A DNA stretch of 53,022 nt from Kribbella antibiotica (GTDB lineage Bacteria; Actinomycetota; Actinomycetes; Propionibacteriales; Kribbellaceae), in NCBI RefSeq assembly GCF_004349055.1, contig NZ_SMKX01000045.1, positions 1-53,022 of the forward strand, in the 5' to 3' direction. Made by a program: the position numbers and the translations under genes. The notes beneath the pieces are model-generated. The model ran no database searches. It was not told the DNA's origin and saw only the letters and a list, made by a program, of their open reading frames with translations. Below, one piece after another: positions 6,915 to 14,656 of the stretch; the stretch's first letter is position 1, and the number at the start of each line of letters is the position of its first letter.

Positions 6915-9880
6915 GCGACGGCGTCTACGACATGCCGGACGAGCCGCGCCGGGCGCGACCACCGGGGCGACGCCCCCGGGCGTTGCTCCCGACGATCGCC
7001 ACCCTGATCGTGCTGCTGATCCTGTTCAGCGTCTTCACCGACGTCTGGACCCAGCGCCTGTGGTACCGCTCGATCGACCTCGGTTCGGTGTTCAGCACCG
7101 TCCTGGGCACCCGGGTGCTGCTGTTCGTGGCGGTCGGCCTGGTGATGTCCGCCGCGGTCGTGGCCAACGTCATCGTCGCGTTCCGGACCCGGCCGCGGGT
7201 GGCCCTCGCGCCGTCCCCGAGCCCCGGCTTCGAGCGCTACGGCGACCTGCTCCAGCAGCGCGGCAAGATCGCGATCGGTGTGATCGCTGCGCTGATGCTG
7301 GTCTTCGGCGGCTCGGCCGCGTCGGGTGAGTGGAAGGTCTTCCTGGCCTGGCGCAACCGGACTCCGTTCGGTGTCACCGACCAGCACTTCAACAAGGACA
7401 TCGCGTTCTTCGTCTTCGACTACCCGTGGCTGCGCGTCCTGCTCGGCTTCGGCTACTCGATCGTGCTGCTCTCGCTGGTCGCCGCGATCATCACCCACTA
7501 CCTGTACGGCGGCTTCCGTCCGTCGGCGAAGGGGCAGAAGGCCTCGGGCGCGGCACAGGTGCAGTTCTCGATCCTGCTGGGCCTGCTCGTCCTGCTGAAG
7601 GCCTTCAGCTACTGGCTCGACCGCTACGGCCTGACCACCGGGAAGAGCCGGTTGTTCACCGGTATCTCCTACACCGGTGACAACGCAGTCCTGCCCAGCA
7701 AGGAGATTCTCGCGGTCATCGCGGTGCTCTGCGCAGGGCTGTTCTTCGCGAACGTCGTGCGCAAGACCTGGCTGCTCCCGGGGGTCGGCACCGTCGTGCT
7801 GATCCTGTCGGCGATTCTGCTCGGCGCACTCTGGCCGGCCGCGCTGCAGCAGTTGCGCGTCCGCCCGAGCGAGCCGGTCAAGGAAGCGCCGTACATCGAC
7901 AAGAACATCGCGGCGACCCGGCAGGCCTACGGTCTCGAGGGCACCGAGGTCGTCAACTACCAGGCGAAAACCACGGCGACCCCGTCGGAGCTCACCCAGG
8001 ACGCCGAGGTGCTGCCGGGGATCCGGCTGATCGACCCGAGCGTCGTCGGACCGACCTTCGAGCAGTTGCAGCAGGTCCGGGGCTTCTACTCGTTCCCCGA
8101 GGACCTGGACGTCGACCGCTACAAGATCGGCAACAAGACCGCTGACACCGTGATCGCGGTGCGCGAGGTGCAGATCGACAAGCTCCCGGCGGGTCAGCGC
8201 AACTGGAACAACGACCACACCGTCTACACCCACGGCTACGGCGTCGTGGCGGCCAACGGCAACCAGCGCGCCGACGACGGTACGCCGGTCTTCTCGGAGA
8301 AGGACCTGCCGCCGGTCGGTCAGCTCGGTGACTACGAGCCGCGGATCTACTTCGGTGAGAAGTCGCCGACGTACTCGATCGTCGGCGGCCCGAAGGGTGG
8401 CCAGGCAGTCGAGCTGGACACCCCGGAGGGCAAGGTCGGCGGCGACCCGACGCTGAACACCTACGACGGCAAGGGCGGCATCGGGATCGGCAGCTTCGGC
8501 AACCGGTTGCTCTACGCCACCAAGTTCCGCGACGCGAACCTGCTGCTGTCCAGCCGGGTGAACCCCGACTCGAAGATCCTCTACGACCGCACGCCGCGCG
8601 AGCGGGTCGAGAAGGCCGCACCGTGGCTGACGCCGGACGGTGACCCGTACCCGGCGATCGTGGACGGCCAGGTCGTCTGGATCGTCGACGGCTACACCAC
8701 CTCGGCGAACTACCCGTACGCGCAGAAGGTGGCCCTGGACGACAGCACCCGGGACACCACCACCGGCCGGGGCACGATCGCGCAGCAGCCGAGCGAGGAG
8801 ATCAACTACATCCGCAACTCGGTCAAGGCGGTCGTGAACGCCTACGACGGCTCGGTCGAGCTGTACGCGTGGGACGAGAGCGACCCGGTGCTGAAGACCT
8901 GGATGAAGGCCTTCCCGAACACCGTCAAGCCGCGCTCGGACATCTCGCCGGCGCTGATGTCGCACCTGCGCTACCCCGAGGACATGTTCAAGGTCCAGCG
9001 GGATCTGCTGGCCAAGTACCACGTGACGGACTCGACCACCTGGTACCAGAACAGCGACCTGTGGCGTGTTCCGGCCGACCCGACGGCAGTCCCGTCGAGC
9101 ACTGACACGACTCCTCAAAACCAGCCTCCCTTCTACCTTTCGCTGCGGATGCCCGATCAGCCGGAACCCAAGTTCTCGCTGACCTCGGTGTACGTACCGA
9201 ACGCGGAGCGGGAGAACCTCACCGCGTTCATGGCGGTCGATGCCGAGGCGACCTCGAAGGACTACGGAAAGTTCCGCATCCTCCGATTGCCCGGCAACGT
9301 GCAGATCCCCGGTCCTGGACAGGTCTTCAACAAGTTCCAGACCGATGAGGGGATCCGGACGGCGCTGCTGCCGCTGAACCAGCCGAACAGTGGTGCGCGA
9401 GCACAGTTCGGAAACCTGCTCACGCTGCCGCTCGGTGGCGGTCTGCTCTACGTGCAGCCCGTCTACTCGGTGCGGACCAGCGGACCGGGTAGCTATCCGG
9501 TACTGCGCTACGTGCTGGTCTCCTTCGGTGACCGGGTCGCCTTCGGATCGACGCTGCAAGAGGCGTTGACAAAGGTCTTCAACACCAAGGTCGACACCGG
9601 CGAGGATCCGGGCGGCGACACGCCACCAGGGAACCAGCCGCCGGCCAACCAGACGATCAAGCAGGCGCTCGCGGAAGCCCAAGCGGCCTACACCGCCGCA
9701 CAGGCTGCTCTGAAGGCTGGTGACCTGGCTGCCTACGCCCGCGAGATCGACAAGATGAAGGCTGCCGTCGACCGGGCTGCCGCGGCCGGCTCGGCTCCGA
9801 CGACCACTCCGAGCCCGACACCGTCGGGGACGCCATCGAGCACGCCGACGAGCACTCCGCCGAGCTCACCCACCGGCTGA
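6911..9880 (+). CDS. UPF0182-family integral membrane protein
   Basis: 989 residues. The N-terminal third has about seven hydrophobic segments (for example around residues 27-47, 68-92, 122-140, 165-190, 215-235, 260-280 and 290-310). A large extracytoplasmic domain follows (YQAKTTATPSELTQDAEVLPGIRLIDP, NYIRNSVKAVVNAYDGSVELY, HLRYPEDMFKVQRDLLAKYH), which is diagnostic of UPF0182. The C-terminus has an Ala-rich helical stretch (about 905-955) and a Ser/Thr/Pro tail. The function is unknown. It is coupled to the upstream PPA1309 gene. Confidence 0.93.
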   Translation: MSDGVYDMPDEPRRARPPGRRPRALLPTIATLIVLLILFSVFTDVWTQRLWYRSIDLGSVFSTVLGTRVLLFVAVGLVMSAAVVANVIVAFRTRPRVALAPSPSPGFERYGDLLQQRGKIAIGVIAALMLVFGGSAASGEWKVFLAWRNRTPFGVTDQHFNKDIAFFVFDYPWLRVLLGFGYSIVLLSLVAAIITHYLYGGFRPSAKGQKASGAAQVQFSILLGLLVLLKAFSYWLDRYGLTTGKSRLFTGISYTGDNAVLPSKEILAVIAVLCAGLFFANVVRKTWLLPGVGTVVLILSAILLGALWPAALQQLRVRPSEPVKEAPYIDKNIAATRQAYGLEGTEVVNYQAKTTATPSELTQDAEVLPGIRLIDPSVVGPTFEQLQQVRGFYSFPEDLDVDRYKIGNKTADTVIAVREVQIDKLPAGQRNWNNDHTVYTHGYGVVAANGNQRADDGTPVFSEKDLPPVGQLGDYEPRIYFGEKSPTYSIVGGPKGGQAVELDTPEGKVGGDPTLNTYDGKGGIGIGSFGNRLLYATKFRDANLLLSSRVNPDSKILYDRTPRERVEKAAPWLTPDGDPYPAIVDGQVVWIVDGYTTSANYPYAQKVALDDSTRDTTTGRGTIAQQPSEEINYIRNSVKAVVNAYDGSVELYAWDESDPVLKTWMKAFPNTVKPRSDISPALMSHLRYPEDMFKVQRDLLAKYHVTDSTTWYQNSDLWRVPADPTAVPSSTDTTPQNQPPFYLSLRMPDQPEPKFSLTSVYVPNAERENLTAFMAVDAEATSKDYGKFRILRLPGNVQIPGPGQVFNKFQTDEGIRTALLPLNQPNSGARAQFGNLLTLPLGGGLLYVQPVYSVRTSGPGSYPVLRYVLVSFGDRVAFGSTLQEALTKVFNTKVDTGEDPGGDTPPGNQPPANQTIKQALAEAQAAYTAAQAALKAGDLAAYAREIDKMKAAVDRAAAAGSAPTTTPSPTPSGTPSSTPTSTPPSSPTG

Positions 9881-9906
9881 CCTCTGCGCACGAGATAGTC
9901 CGCGAG

Positions 9907-9941
9907 GGGCGGTGACCACGGCAACGGCCGGGTCACCGCCC
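9907..9941. terminator. Terminator after the UPF0182 gene
   Basis: A perfect 11-bp inverted repeat (GGGCGGTGACC at 9907-9917, complement at 9931-9941) lies in the 84-bp convergent gap and can serve both flanking genes. Confidence 0.75.
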
Positions 9942-9963
9942 TTCTCGTTGCCTACGGCATCGG

Positions 9964-10536
9964 TCAGGCCTCCGGGTGGAAGCCGATCGCCGTACTGATC
10001 AGGTCGTCCTCGGTGAACCGGTCACGGTCGAGCGAGACCTCAGCGGCCAGCCCGGGGGAGACGAAGTAGAACACCTCGTCGGCCGCGGCCAGGCCGTCGT
10101 ACGGGCCGATCTTGACCGGGCGCAGCTCCCAGGTTGCGGCATCCTTCTCCTCGTACTCGACCAGGAAGGTCTTCAGCGCCTCGAGATCGGTGAGCTTCTC
10201 GCCGCGCAGGGTCTTCGCCGTCAGGTCGACCTTGAAGGCGCCGTCGGGATCGGGGCCGGTCTCCCAGACCCGGCTGTGGAAGATCACGTCCTCCCACTCG
10301 TACTCGAAGTCGCTCGGTTTCCCGATGCCGCCGGGGAGATGCTCGATCACGAAGCCGTCCACGGTGCGTGCCCTTTGCTCGATCGACGGGGAGACCGCGG
10401 CATGCGGCGCCGAGGATCCGACGGCCGCCGCGGTGGCGGCCGTCCAGACACCCAGGGAGGCGAGGACCACCGCACTGCCCGCCACCATACGGCTCAGATG
10501 TGGCACGGCTCGGGAAGGACGGGACGATTGCAACAT
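9964..10536 (-). CDS. Secreted or membrane-anchored protein of unknown function
   Basis: 190 residues from ATG 10536, which has a strong AGGAGG site at good spacing; a longer in-frame start at 10650 is unsupported. A signal-peptide-like N-terminus (Arg-rich n-region, hydrophobic core VAGSAVVLASLGVWTAATAAA) is followed by a soluble acidic domain (FVIEHLPGGIGKPSDFEYEWEDVIFHSRVWE). This resembles hypothetical exported actinobacterial proteins with a compact beta-rich domain, but no named family is recognised. Convergent with the UPF0182 gene. Confidence 0.7.
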   Translation of the reverse strand: MLQSSRPSRAVPHLSRMVAGSAVVLASLGVWTAATAAAVGSSAPHAAVSPSIEQRARTVDGFVIEHLPGGIGKPSDFEYEWEDVIFHSRVWETGPDPDGAFKVDLTAKTLRGEKLTDLEALKTFLVEYEEKDAATWELRPVKIGPYDGLAAADEVFYFVSPGLAAEVSLDRDRFTEDDLISTAIGFHPEA

Positions 10537-10660
10537 GGCTGCCTCCTGGACTGTCTCCTCGGCGCCGCACTCCTTCGCGTGGCGCCTCTGCCCAAGAAGA
10601 TGCAGGGATCGCAGGCCTGTCCTGAGGGCCGATTTCAGATCTGTGGACAACTCGACGGAT

Positions 10661-11626
10661 TCAGTGCCCGATGAGGCGATGCAGACGGTGGAAGGTCTGC
10701 TGGAATCCGAGCGCCGGCCAGGCGCGCGACGACAGCAGGTTCGTCACTCGCCAATCGGTGACGACGGCGTCGTAGCCGACCTCGGCCGACCAGTTCAGCA
10801 CTGCTTCGCCAAGCGCCCGCCCGGCACCCAGACCACGAGCTTCGGGAAACACAGCGGCGAACGTGAGGAAACCGGAGTTGTCCGGCTGGGACAGCCCGCT
10901 GTGGGTGCTCCCCTTCTCGATCGAGGTGCCGACCGCCGAACCGATCACCTTGCCGTTGCTCTCGGCCACAAACGTCACGTAGTCGGAGTCGTCGAAGTCC
11001 TCTTCCCACTCGTCCAGGACTTCCGGCAAGGTCGGCACAGTTCCTGCTGAGAACACCGGCGACAACCCCTGATGCTGCGGCAGCGCAAGCTCCAGCTGAG
11101 CAAGTACAGGGATGTCATCTCGCACGGCATGCCGGATGGTCAGGCCCGTAGGCGCCGGGATCGGCGATTCGGGAACCGGCCGAATCGCATGCGCCTGCTG
11201 CGAGCCGAAGGCAAGCCGGAACCAGGCATCGAGAAGCGCCGGATCATCCGGTACGAGCGTGTAGTGCGCGATCCGGCCATCGTCGACCCACCTGGTCGCG
11301 GCCGCGCCGTACAGGTCTCTGATGTGCTCTGCCGTTCGCACTGCGTGTCCGGCCGCCTCCACCCAGATGTTCGGTCCCCACACCGGCGACTTCTTCGGTG
11401 CCCCGAGCAAGTAGCCGGTCACCTCGGCACCCTCGCGCAAGACGGTGCCCGAAGCATCGTCGGACTCCCAGACAGCAGTGACCTCGACCAGCGCGCGCCG
11501 TGGGTCCTCGTAACCGGCAGCCAGCAACGGATGCCGCGTGCGGTGCTGCCGATGCCGCTCCGCCAGAAGTGCCGCCGCAGCAGGTAGGTCCGTTGCTTCG
11601 AACGGCCGAATGTCGAGTCGAGCCAT
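10661..11626 (-). CDS. GNAT-family N-acetyltransferase
   Basis: 321 residues from ATG 11626. The upstream in-frame extension to 11797 runs through the tRNA gene and is rejected. The protein looks like a two-domain GNAT. The N-terminal half (MARLDIRPFEATDLPAAAALL) is a degenerate GNAT fold. The C-terminal half (TIRHAVRDDIPVLAQLE, FVAESNGKVIGSAVG, FLTFAAVFPEARGLGAGRALGEAVL, TDWRVTNLLSSRAWPALGF) has the acetyl-CoA loop as RGLGAGRA. The substrate is unknown. It is transcribed away from the tRNA. Confidence 0.88.
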   Translation of the reverse strand: MARLDIRPFEATDLPAAAALLAERHRQHRTRHPLLAAGYEDPRRALVEVTAVWESDDASGTVLREGAEVTGYLLGAPKKSPVWGPNIWVEAAGHAVRTAEHIRDLYGAAATRWVDDGRIAHYTLVPDDPALLDAWFRLAFGSQQAHAIRPVPESPIPAPTGLTIRHAVRDDIPVLAQLELALPQHQGLSPVFSAGTVPTLPEVLDEWEEDFDDSDYVTFVAESNGKVIGSAVGTSIEKGSTHSGLSQPDNSGFLTFAAVFPEARGLGAGRALGEAVLNWSAEVGYDAVVTDWRVTNLLSSRAWPALGFQQTFHRLHRLIGH

Positions 11627-11690
11627 ACCCGGACGGTACGCCGCGGCGCCGTCCGTGCGACATGGAATTTCGGCCGCACCAATAACTGAT

Positions 11691-11719
11691 TTGGTTGCAC
11701 ACCAGCGATCCCCTAGACT
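11691..11719 (+). promoter_or_regulatory. Promoter of first initiator tRNA gene
   Basis: A -35-like TTGGTT (11691-11696) and a -10-like TAGACT (11714-11719) are separated by 17 bp, ending 19 bp before the mature tRNA 5' end. The second tRNA copy has the same arrangement. Confidence 0.6.
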
Positions 11720-11738
11720 TACGAACGTAAGGAAGCGG

Positions 11739-11812
11739 CGCGGGGTGGAGCAGCTCGGTAGCTCGCTGGGCTCATAACCCAGAGGTCGCAGGTTCAAATC
11801 CTGCCCCCGCTA
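11739..11812 (+). tRNA. Initiator tRNA-Met (CAU), copy 1
   Basis: 74 nt, 3' CCA not encoded. Acceptor CGCGGGG pairs with CCCCGC and leaves a C1-U72 mismatch. The anticodon loop CTCATAA is closed by three consecutive G-C pairs (GGG/CCC), the hallmark of initiator tRNA. D-loop (AGCTCGGTAGCTC) and T-loop (GGTTCAAATCC) are normal. Confidence 0.96.
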
Positions 11813-11818
11813 CTTTCA

Positions 11819-11850
11819 CGAAGGCCTGGACCATTTGGTCCGGGCCTTCG
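11819..11850 (+). terminator. Terminator after tRNA-fMet copy 1
   Basis: A 15-bp stem (CGAAGGCCTGGACCA with TGGTCCGGGCCTTCG, one T-G pair) with a 2-nt loop, six bases beyond the tRNA. Confidence 0.8.
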
Positions 11851-11911
11851 TCATGTCCGGCAGGGCGGGCTGGCCACGGTCTGAAGCCGAATGGTGTACG
11901 CCTCCACCTTC

Positions 11912-12154
11912 TTAATAGGCGGGGATCACCGCGCCGATCCGCAACTCCAGTTCGGCCTCGAAGGCCACCATCGCCTTGTCCACCAGCTTCCGGCCCTTGG
12001 TCGTCAGTTCGACGATCGAGGAACGCCGGTCGTCCGGATTCGCGCGCCGGTTGCACAAGCCCGCCACCTCAAGGCGGTCGACCACCTTGCTCGTGCCGCC
12101 CACGGTGATCGGGAACTCCTCGGCGATGTCCTGGATCCGCCGCCCGGGTTGTAG
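11912..12154 (-). pseudogene. MarR-family regulator remnant, N-terminally truncated
   Basis: The frame reads RRIQDIAEEFPITVGGTSKVVDRLE then AGLCNRRANPDDRRSSIVELTTKGRKLVD, which is the recognition helix, wing and start of the C-terminal helix of a MarR-type winged-helix protein. An in-frame stop at 12155-12157 and unrelated sequence upstream remove the N-terminal dimerisation helices and half of the HTH. A GTG at 12103 could start a 63-residue wing-only peptide, but the missing half argues for a dead gene. It lies in the insert between the two tRNA copies. Confidence 0.75.
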
Positions 12155-12260
12155 TCATGGCAGTCCATGGGTGGAGGCGGGCATGGTCGAAGTCGGAAGA
12201 GCGCCGAGCGCCGCACCCCCCATCGAACCGAGAATGAAGCTGGCATAATTTTCCCATTGA

Positions 12261-12310
12261 ATGCAAAGAATCTGCATCCGATTGCAGATTATTTGCTACA
12301 GGCTTAGATG
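12261..12310 (+). promoter_or_regulatory. AT-rich promoter/operator region of the secreted-protein gene
   Basis: A local AT-rich patch in GC-rich DNA. It holds TCTGCA-N6-TGCAGA (12271-12288) and an overlapping ATGCA-N7-TGCAT (12261-12277), both operator-like. TTGCAG (12282-12287) and TAGATG (12305-12310) are spaced 17 bp and could be -35/-10 elements for the gene starting at 12428. Promoter assignment is inferred. Confidence 0.45.
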
Positions 12311-12365
12311 GGTGTCAGGGTGGCTCCGGGTAGGCGGATTCACCGGCGCGGCCAAGCGCGGAGGT

Positions 12366-12385
12366 CCGTTACCACGTGGTAACGG
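12366..12385. promoter_or_regulatory. Perfect 20-bp palindrome in the 5' leader
   Basis: CCGTTACCACGTGGTAACGG is an exact 20-bp palindrome ending 42 bp before the ATG at 12428. It has no loop, so it is more likely a protein-binding site than an RNA hairpin. It would lie inside the transcribed leader if the -10 at about 12305 is real, where a bound repressor would act as a roadblock. Confidence 0.6.
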
Positions 12386-12427
12386 CGGCGGCTCCGCGGC
12401 GTCGAATCCAATCCAGAGGAGACAGGG

Positions 12428-12784
12428 ATGAAGAAGAAGCTGAGAACGGCCGCAATCACCGGGCTTGTCGCGACAGGCATCGTCGGCCTGACGGCCACGC
12501 CCGCTTTCGCCATCAACGGGGTCAACTTCGCTGAATGTCAGTGGAACCACGGGCAGTACCTCGCCTTCCATGATGTGCCGGCCGGCCCCCAGGTCTGGGT
12601 GTGCTACGCGAACGCGGGTCAGATGTGGATCGACCAAGGTCCCGTCGGTGGATTCAATGCGGGAAACAATTCCGGCTGGTTCGAGTACGAGCCGGGTGAC
12701 GGATGGCTGTACCGGCACACCTTCAACAAGTGGGACAAGATCGATAAAAAGTACGGCCAGGTGACGACCATCCACATCAACTAA
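12428..12784 (+). CDS. Small secreted beta/gamma-crystallin-like protein
   Basis: 118 residues. A Sec signal peptide (MKKKLRTAAITGLVATGIVGLTATPAFA, cleavage after AFA) gives a mature protein of about 90 residues. The mature part contains VWVCYANAGQMWID, GGFNAGNNSGWFEYE and HTFNKWDKI, which resemble the small secreted Streptomyces beta/gamma-crystallin or killer-toxin-like proteins, with two Cys that may form a disulfide. Function is unknown; toxin, inhibitor or wall-associated roles are possible. Ribosome site GAGGAGACAGGG precedes ATG. It sits between duplicated tRNA genes, which suggests acquired DNA. Confidence 0.72.
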   Translation: MKKKLRTAAITGLVATGIVGLTATPAFAINGVNFAECQWNHGQYLAFHDVPAGPQVWVCYANAGQMWIDQGPVGGFNAGNNSGWFEYEPGDGWLYRHTFNKWDKIDKKYGQVTTIHIN

Positions 12785-12794
12785 CTGGTTCCAT

Positions 12795-12831
12795 GAGGCG
12801 GCTGTTGTGCTGCGGCACAACGAGCGTCTCC
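12795..12831 (+). terminator. Probable terminator after the secreted-protein gene
   Basis: The stem GTTGTGC (12804-12810) and GCACAAC (12815-12821) closes a TGCG loop. Outer bases pair imperfectly. It lies 20 bp past the stop codon. Confidence 0.55.
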
Positions 12832-12851
12832 GGGTGTGGACGGGGCCTGAT

Positions 12852-12880
12852 TTGGACGCTCGTCGGCCATCGCCTAGACT
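12852..12880 (+). promoter_or_regulatory. Promoter of second initiator tRNA gene
   Basis: TTGGAC (12852-12857) and TAGACT (12875-12880) are separated by 17 bp. The -10 and its distance to the tRNA match copy 1; the -35 differs and is closer to consensus. Confidence 0.6.
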
Positions 12881-12899
12881 CCTACTTGTAAGGAAGCGG

Positions 12900-12973
12900 C
12901 GCGGGGTGGAGCAGCTCGGTAGCTCGCTGGGCTCATAACCCAGAGGTCGCAGGTTCAAATCCTGCCCCCGCTA
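12900..12973 (+). tRNA. Initiator tRNA-Met (CAU), copy 2
   Basis: Identical in sequence to the copy at 11739-11812, including the C1-U72 mismatch and the three G-C pairs under the anticodon loop. CCA is not encoded. Confidence 0.96.
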
Positions 12974-12979
12974 CTTTCA

Positions 12980-13011
12980 CGAAGGCCCGGACCATCTGGT
13001 CCGGGCCTTCG
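12980..13011 (+). terminator. Terminator after tRNA-fMet copy 2
   Basis: A perfect 15-bp stem (CGAAGGCCCGGACCA with TGGTCCGGGCCTTCG) with a 2-nt loop. It insulates the tRNA from the siderophore block that starts about 45 bp further on. Confidence 0.85.
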
Positions 13012-13053
13012 TCATGTCACCTCGCAGTGGGCCAGGACACATCACCGCCCGAT

Positions 13054-13072
13054 TTAGGCAAGGCTAAGCTAA
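13054..13072. promoter_or_regulatory. Iron box (IdeR/DmdR-type), upstream of flavoprotein dehydrogenase
   Basis: TTAGGCAAGGCTAAGCTAA closely matches the actinobacterial iron-box consensus TTAGGTTAGGCTAACCTAA. It includes a -10-like TAAGCT (13065-13070) 7 bp before ATG 13078, so Fe-bound repressor would cover the promoter and the transcript may be leaderless. Confidence 0.85.
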
Positions 13073-13077
13073 TGGCC

Positions 13078-14526
13078 ATGCGCAATCCGGAGGTAGTTGT
13101 CGTCGGCGGCGGGAACGCCGGGTACTGCGCGGCTCACGCGGCGGCCGAGCGTGGGCGACGCGTGCTGCTGCTGGAGAAGGCGCCGCGGGCGCAGGCCGGC
13201 GGGAACAGTTACTACACACTGGGTTCGACCCGGATGGTGCACGACGGGCTCGGTGACCTGCTCGAGGTCCTCGAGCCCGATAAGCGCCACGCCCGCACTG
13301 AGGTCCCGCCGTACTCGGCCAAGGAGTTCCTGGCCGATCTGGAGCGGGTCACCGGAGGGCGGGGCGACAAGGAACTTGCCGAGGCCGTCGTCGACGGCTC
13401 GCGTGACGCCGTCCGCTGGCTGCACGCATTGGGTCTGCGGTTCGAGTTGATGTACGAGCGGCAAGCGCACGACCGTCCCGACGGGACCTTCGAGTTCTGG
13501 GGTGGATCGCACGTGCGCAACGTCGATGGCGGACCCGGGCTGATGTCGGTCCACGAGCAGATTGCCGCCCGGCTCGGAGTCGAGGTGCGCTACGACTGCT
13601 CGGTCACCGGGTTGATGACTGATGGGGGTGCGGTCGTTGGCGTTCGGATCGGTGATGAAGAGCTGCCGGCGGAGTCGGTGGTGATCGCCAGCGGCGGTTT
13701 CCAGGCGAATGCGGAATGGCGTCAGCGCTACCTGGGAGACGGCTGGCAGCACGCGAAGGTGCGTGGCACGCCGTACAACACCGGTGACCTGATCCACGCC
13801 GCGCTGGAGATCGGTGCAGATCGTGGCGGCGACTGGTCGACCTGCCACAGTGTTCCGTGGGACGCATCCTTTCCCGAGAACGAGAGCAATCGTGGTTTGA
13901 CGAACCGGCTCAGCCGGTACGGCTATCCGCTCGGCATCGTCGTCAATCGCCGGGGGCAACGGTTCCTCGACGAGGGCGCGGACTTCCGCAACTACACGTA
14001 CGCGAAGTACGGCAAGGTGATCCTCGAACAGCCGGGCTCGGTGGCGTACCAGGTCTTCGATGCGACATCGCGCTCGATGCTGGCGGCGTACGAGTACGAG
14101 ATGCCCGGGATTGTTCCGGTGGTCGCCGACAGTGTCGAAGAGCTTGCCGCGGCCATGGACGTCGATGTCGACGGGTTCGTGCAGACGGTTCATGAGTTCA
14201 ACTCGTCGATCGACACCGGTCGCCCGCTCGATCCGACGATCAAGGACGGCCGCAGCGCAGCGGTGGAGCCCGTCAAGAGCAACTGGGCCTCGGCGGTCGA
14301 GGCGCCGCCGTACTACGCGTATCCGGTGACCTGTGGAATCAGTTTTACCTTCGGTGGTCTTCGTGGTGACGTCGACGGCCGGGTGCTCGATCGGTCGGGT
14401 GAATCCATCCCCGGACTCTTCGCGTGCGGTGAAACGCTCGGCGGGCTCTTCAGTGGGAACTACCCGACAGGGGCCGGCCTGACTGCGGGAATGGTGATCG
14501 GGCGCCGCGCAGGCTCGCTCGCCTGA
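13078..14526 (+). CDS. FAD-dependent dehydrogenase, tricarballylate dehydrogenase (TcuA)-like
   Basis: 482 residues. N-terminal FAD-binding Rossmann motif VVVGGGNAGYCAAHAAAERG. It belongs to the FAD_binding_2 (succinate dehydrogenase/fumarate reductase flavoprotein) superfamily and most resembles TcuA, which oxidises tricarballylate to cis-aconitate. Further landmarks are GGNSYYTLGSTRMVHDG, VVIASGGFQAN and the C-terminal FAD-binding end GLFACGETLGGLFSGNYPTGAGLTAG. It is the first gene of the iron-boxed block, ahead of the ornithine hydroxylase. The substrate is unknown; given the DapB paralogue nearby I infer a cyclic di-acid such as tetrahydrodipicolinate. The start is at 13078 (or 13072), directly behind the iron box. 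Confidence 0.82.
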   Translation: MRNPEVVVVGGGNAGYCAAHAAAERGRRVLLLEKAPRAQAGGNSYYTLGSTRMVHDGLGDLLEVLEPDKRHARTEVPPYSAKEFLADLERVTGGRGDKELAEAVVDGSRDAVRWLHALGLRFELMYERQAHDRPDGTFEFWGGSHVRNVDGGPGLMSVHEQIAARLGVEVRYDCSVTGLMTDGGAVVGVRIGDEELPAESVVIASGGFQANAEWRQRYLGDGWQHAKVRGTPYNTGDLIHAALEIGADRGGDWSTCHSVPWDASFPENESNRGLTNRLSRYGYPLGIVVNRRGQRFLDEGADFRNYTYAKYGKVILEQPGSVAYQVFDATSRSMLAAYEYEMPGIVPVVADSVEELAAAMDVDVDGFVQTVHEFNSSIDTGRPLDPTIKDGRSAAVEPVKSNWASAVEAPPYYAYPVTCGISFTFGGLRGDVDGRVLDRSGESIPGLFACGETLGGLFSGNYPTGAGLTAGMVIGRRAGSLA

Positions 14527-14548
14527 GCCGGAGTGAGGCGTACGCGAC

Positions 14549-14567
14549 TAAAGGTAGGCTTGCCTAA
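14549..14567. promoter_or_regulatory. Iron box, upstream of ornithine monooxygenase
   Basis: TAAAGGTAGGCTTGCCTAA matches about 14 of 19 iron-box positions and contains the palindromic core TAGGC-TT-GCCTA. TAAGTT (14565-14570) could be the -10, giving a leader of about 80 nt before ATG 14657. Confidence 0.72.
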
Positions 14568-14656
14568 GTTGTGATGCTATTGTCATCGCTCGTTGGGGGA
14601 TGGCCAGTCACTGCGCCGTTCGTTCGCGACCTGTGGCGCAAGGGGCCGATTACCGG

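Larger units (their letters stand above)
11727..11857 (+). repeat. Direct repeat, copy 1 (tRNA-fMet plus terminator unit)
   Basis: 131 bp identical to 12888-13018 except for two substitutions in the terminator stem and loop-side bases. The repeat starts just upstream of the tRNA and ends just beyond the hairpin, so a whole transcription unit has been duplicated or homogenised. Confidence 0.9.
12888..13018 (+). repeat. Direct repeat, copy 2 (tRNA-fMet plus terminator unit)
   Basis: Second copy of the 131-bp unit, 1,161 bp downstream of the first. Similarity upstream is limited to the TAGACT promoter element. Confidence 0.9.

Noticed and set aside
4562..9682. A 1,706-codon open frame on the minus strand
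   Set aside because: It is antisense to moaE, the YlbL-like protease, PPA1309 and UPF0182 genes, all recognisable families. The translation is Arg/Asp/Gly/Val-rich without any domain, a GC-bias shadow.
11627..11797. N-terminal extension of the GNAT gene
   Set aside because: It is encoded by the antisense of the tRNA-fMet unit. The same peptide is predicted from the second tRNA copy (12296-12958 frame), proving that it is a tRNA shadow.
12155..12277. 41-codon minus-strand frame upstream of and in phase with the MarR remnant
   Set aside because: It shows no MarR N-terminal similarity, ends in a stop before the remnant, and overlaps the AT-rich promoter region; not supported as a gene.
12296..12958. 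220-codon minus-strand frame over the secreted-protein gene
   Set aside because: It begins in the antisense tRNA sequence and covers a plus-strand gene with a clear signal peptide and ribosome site.
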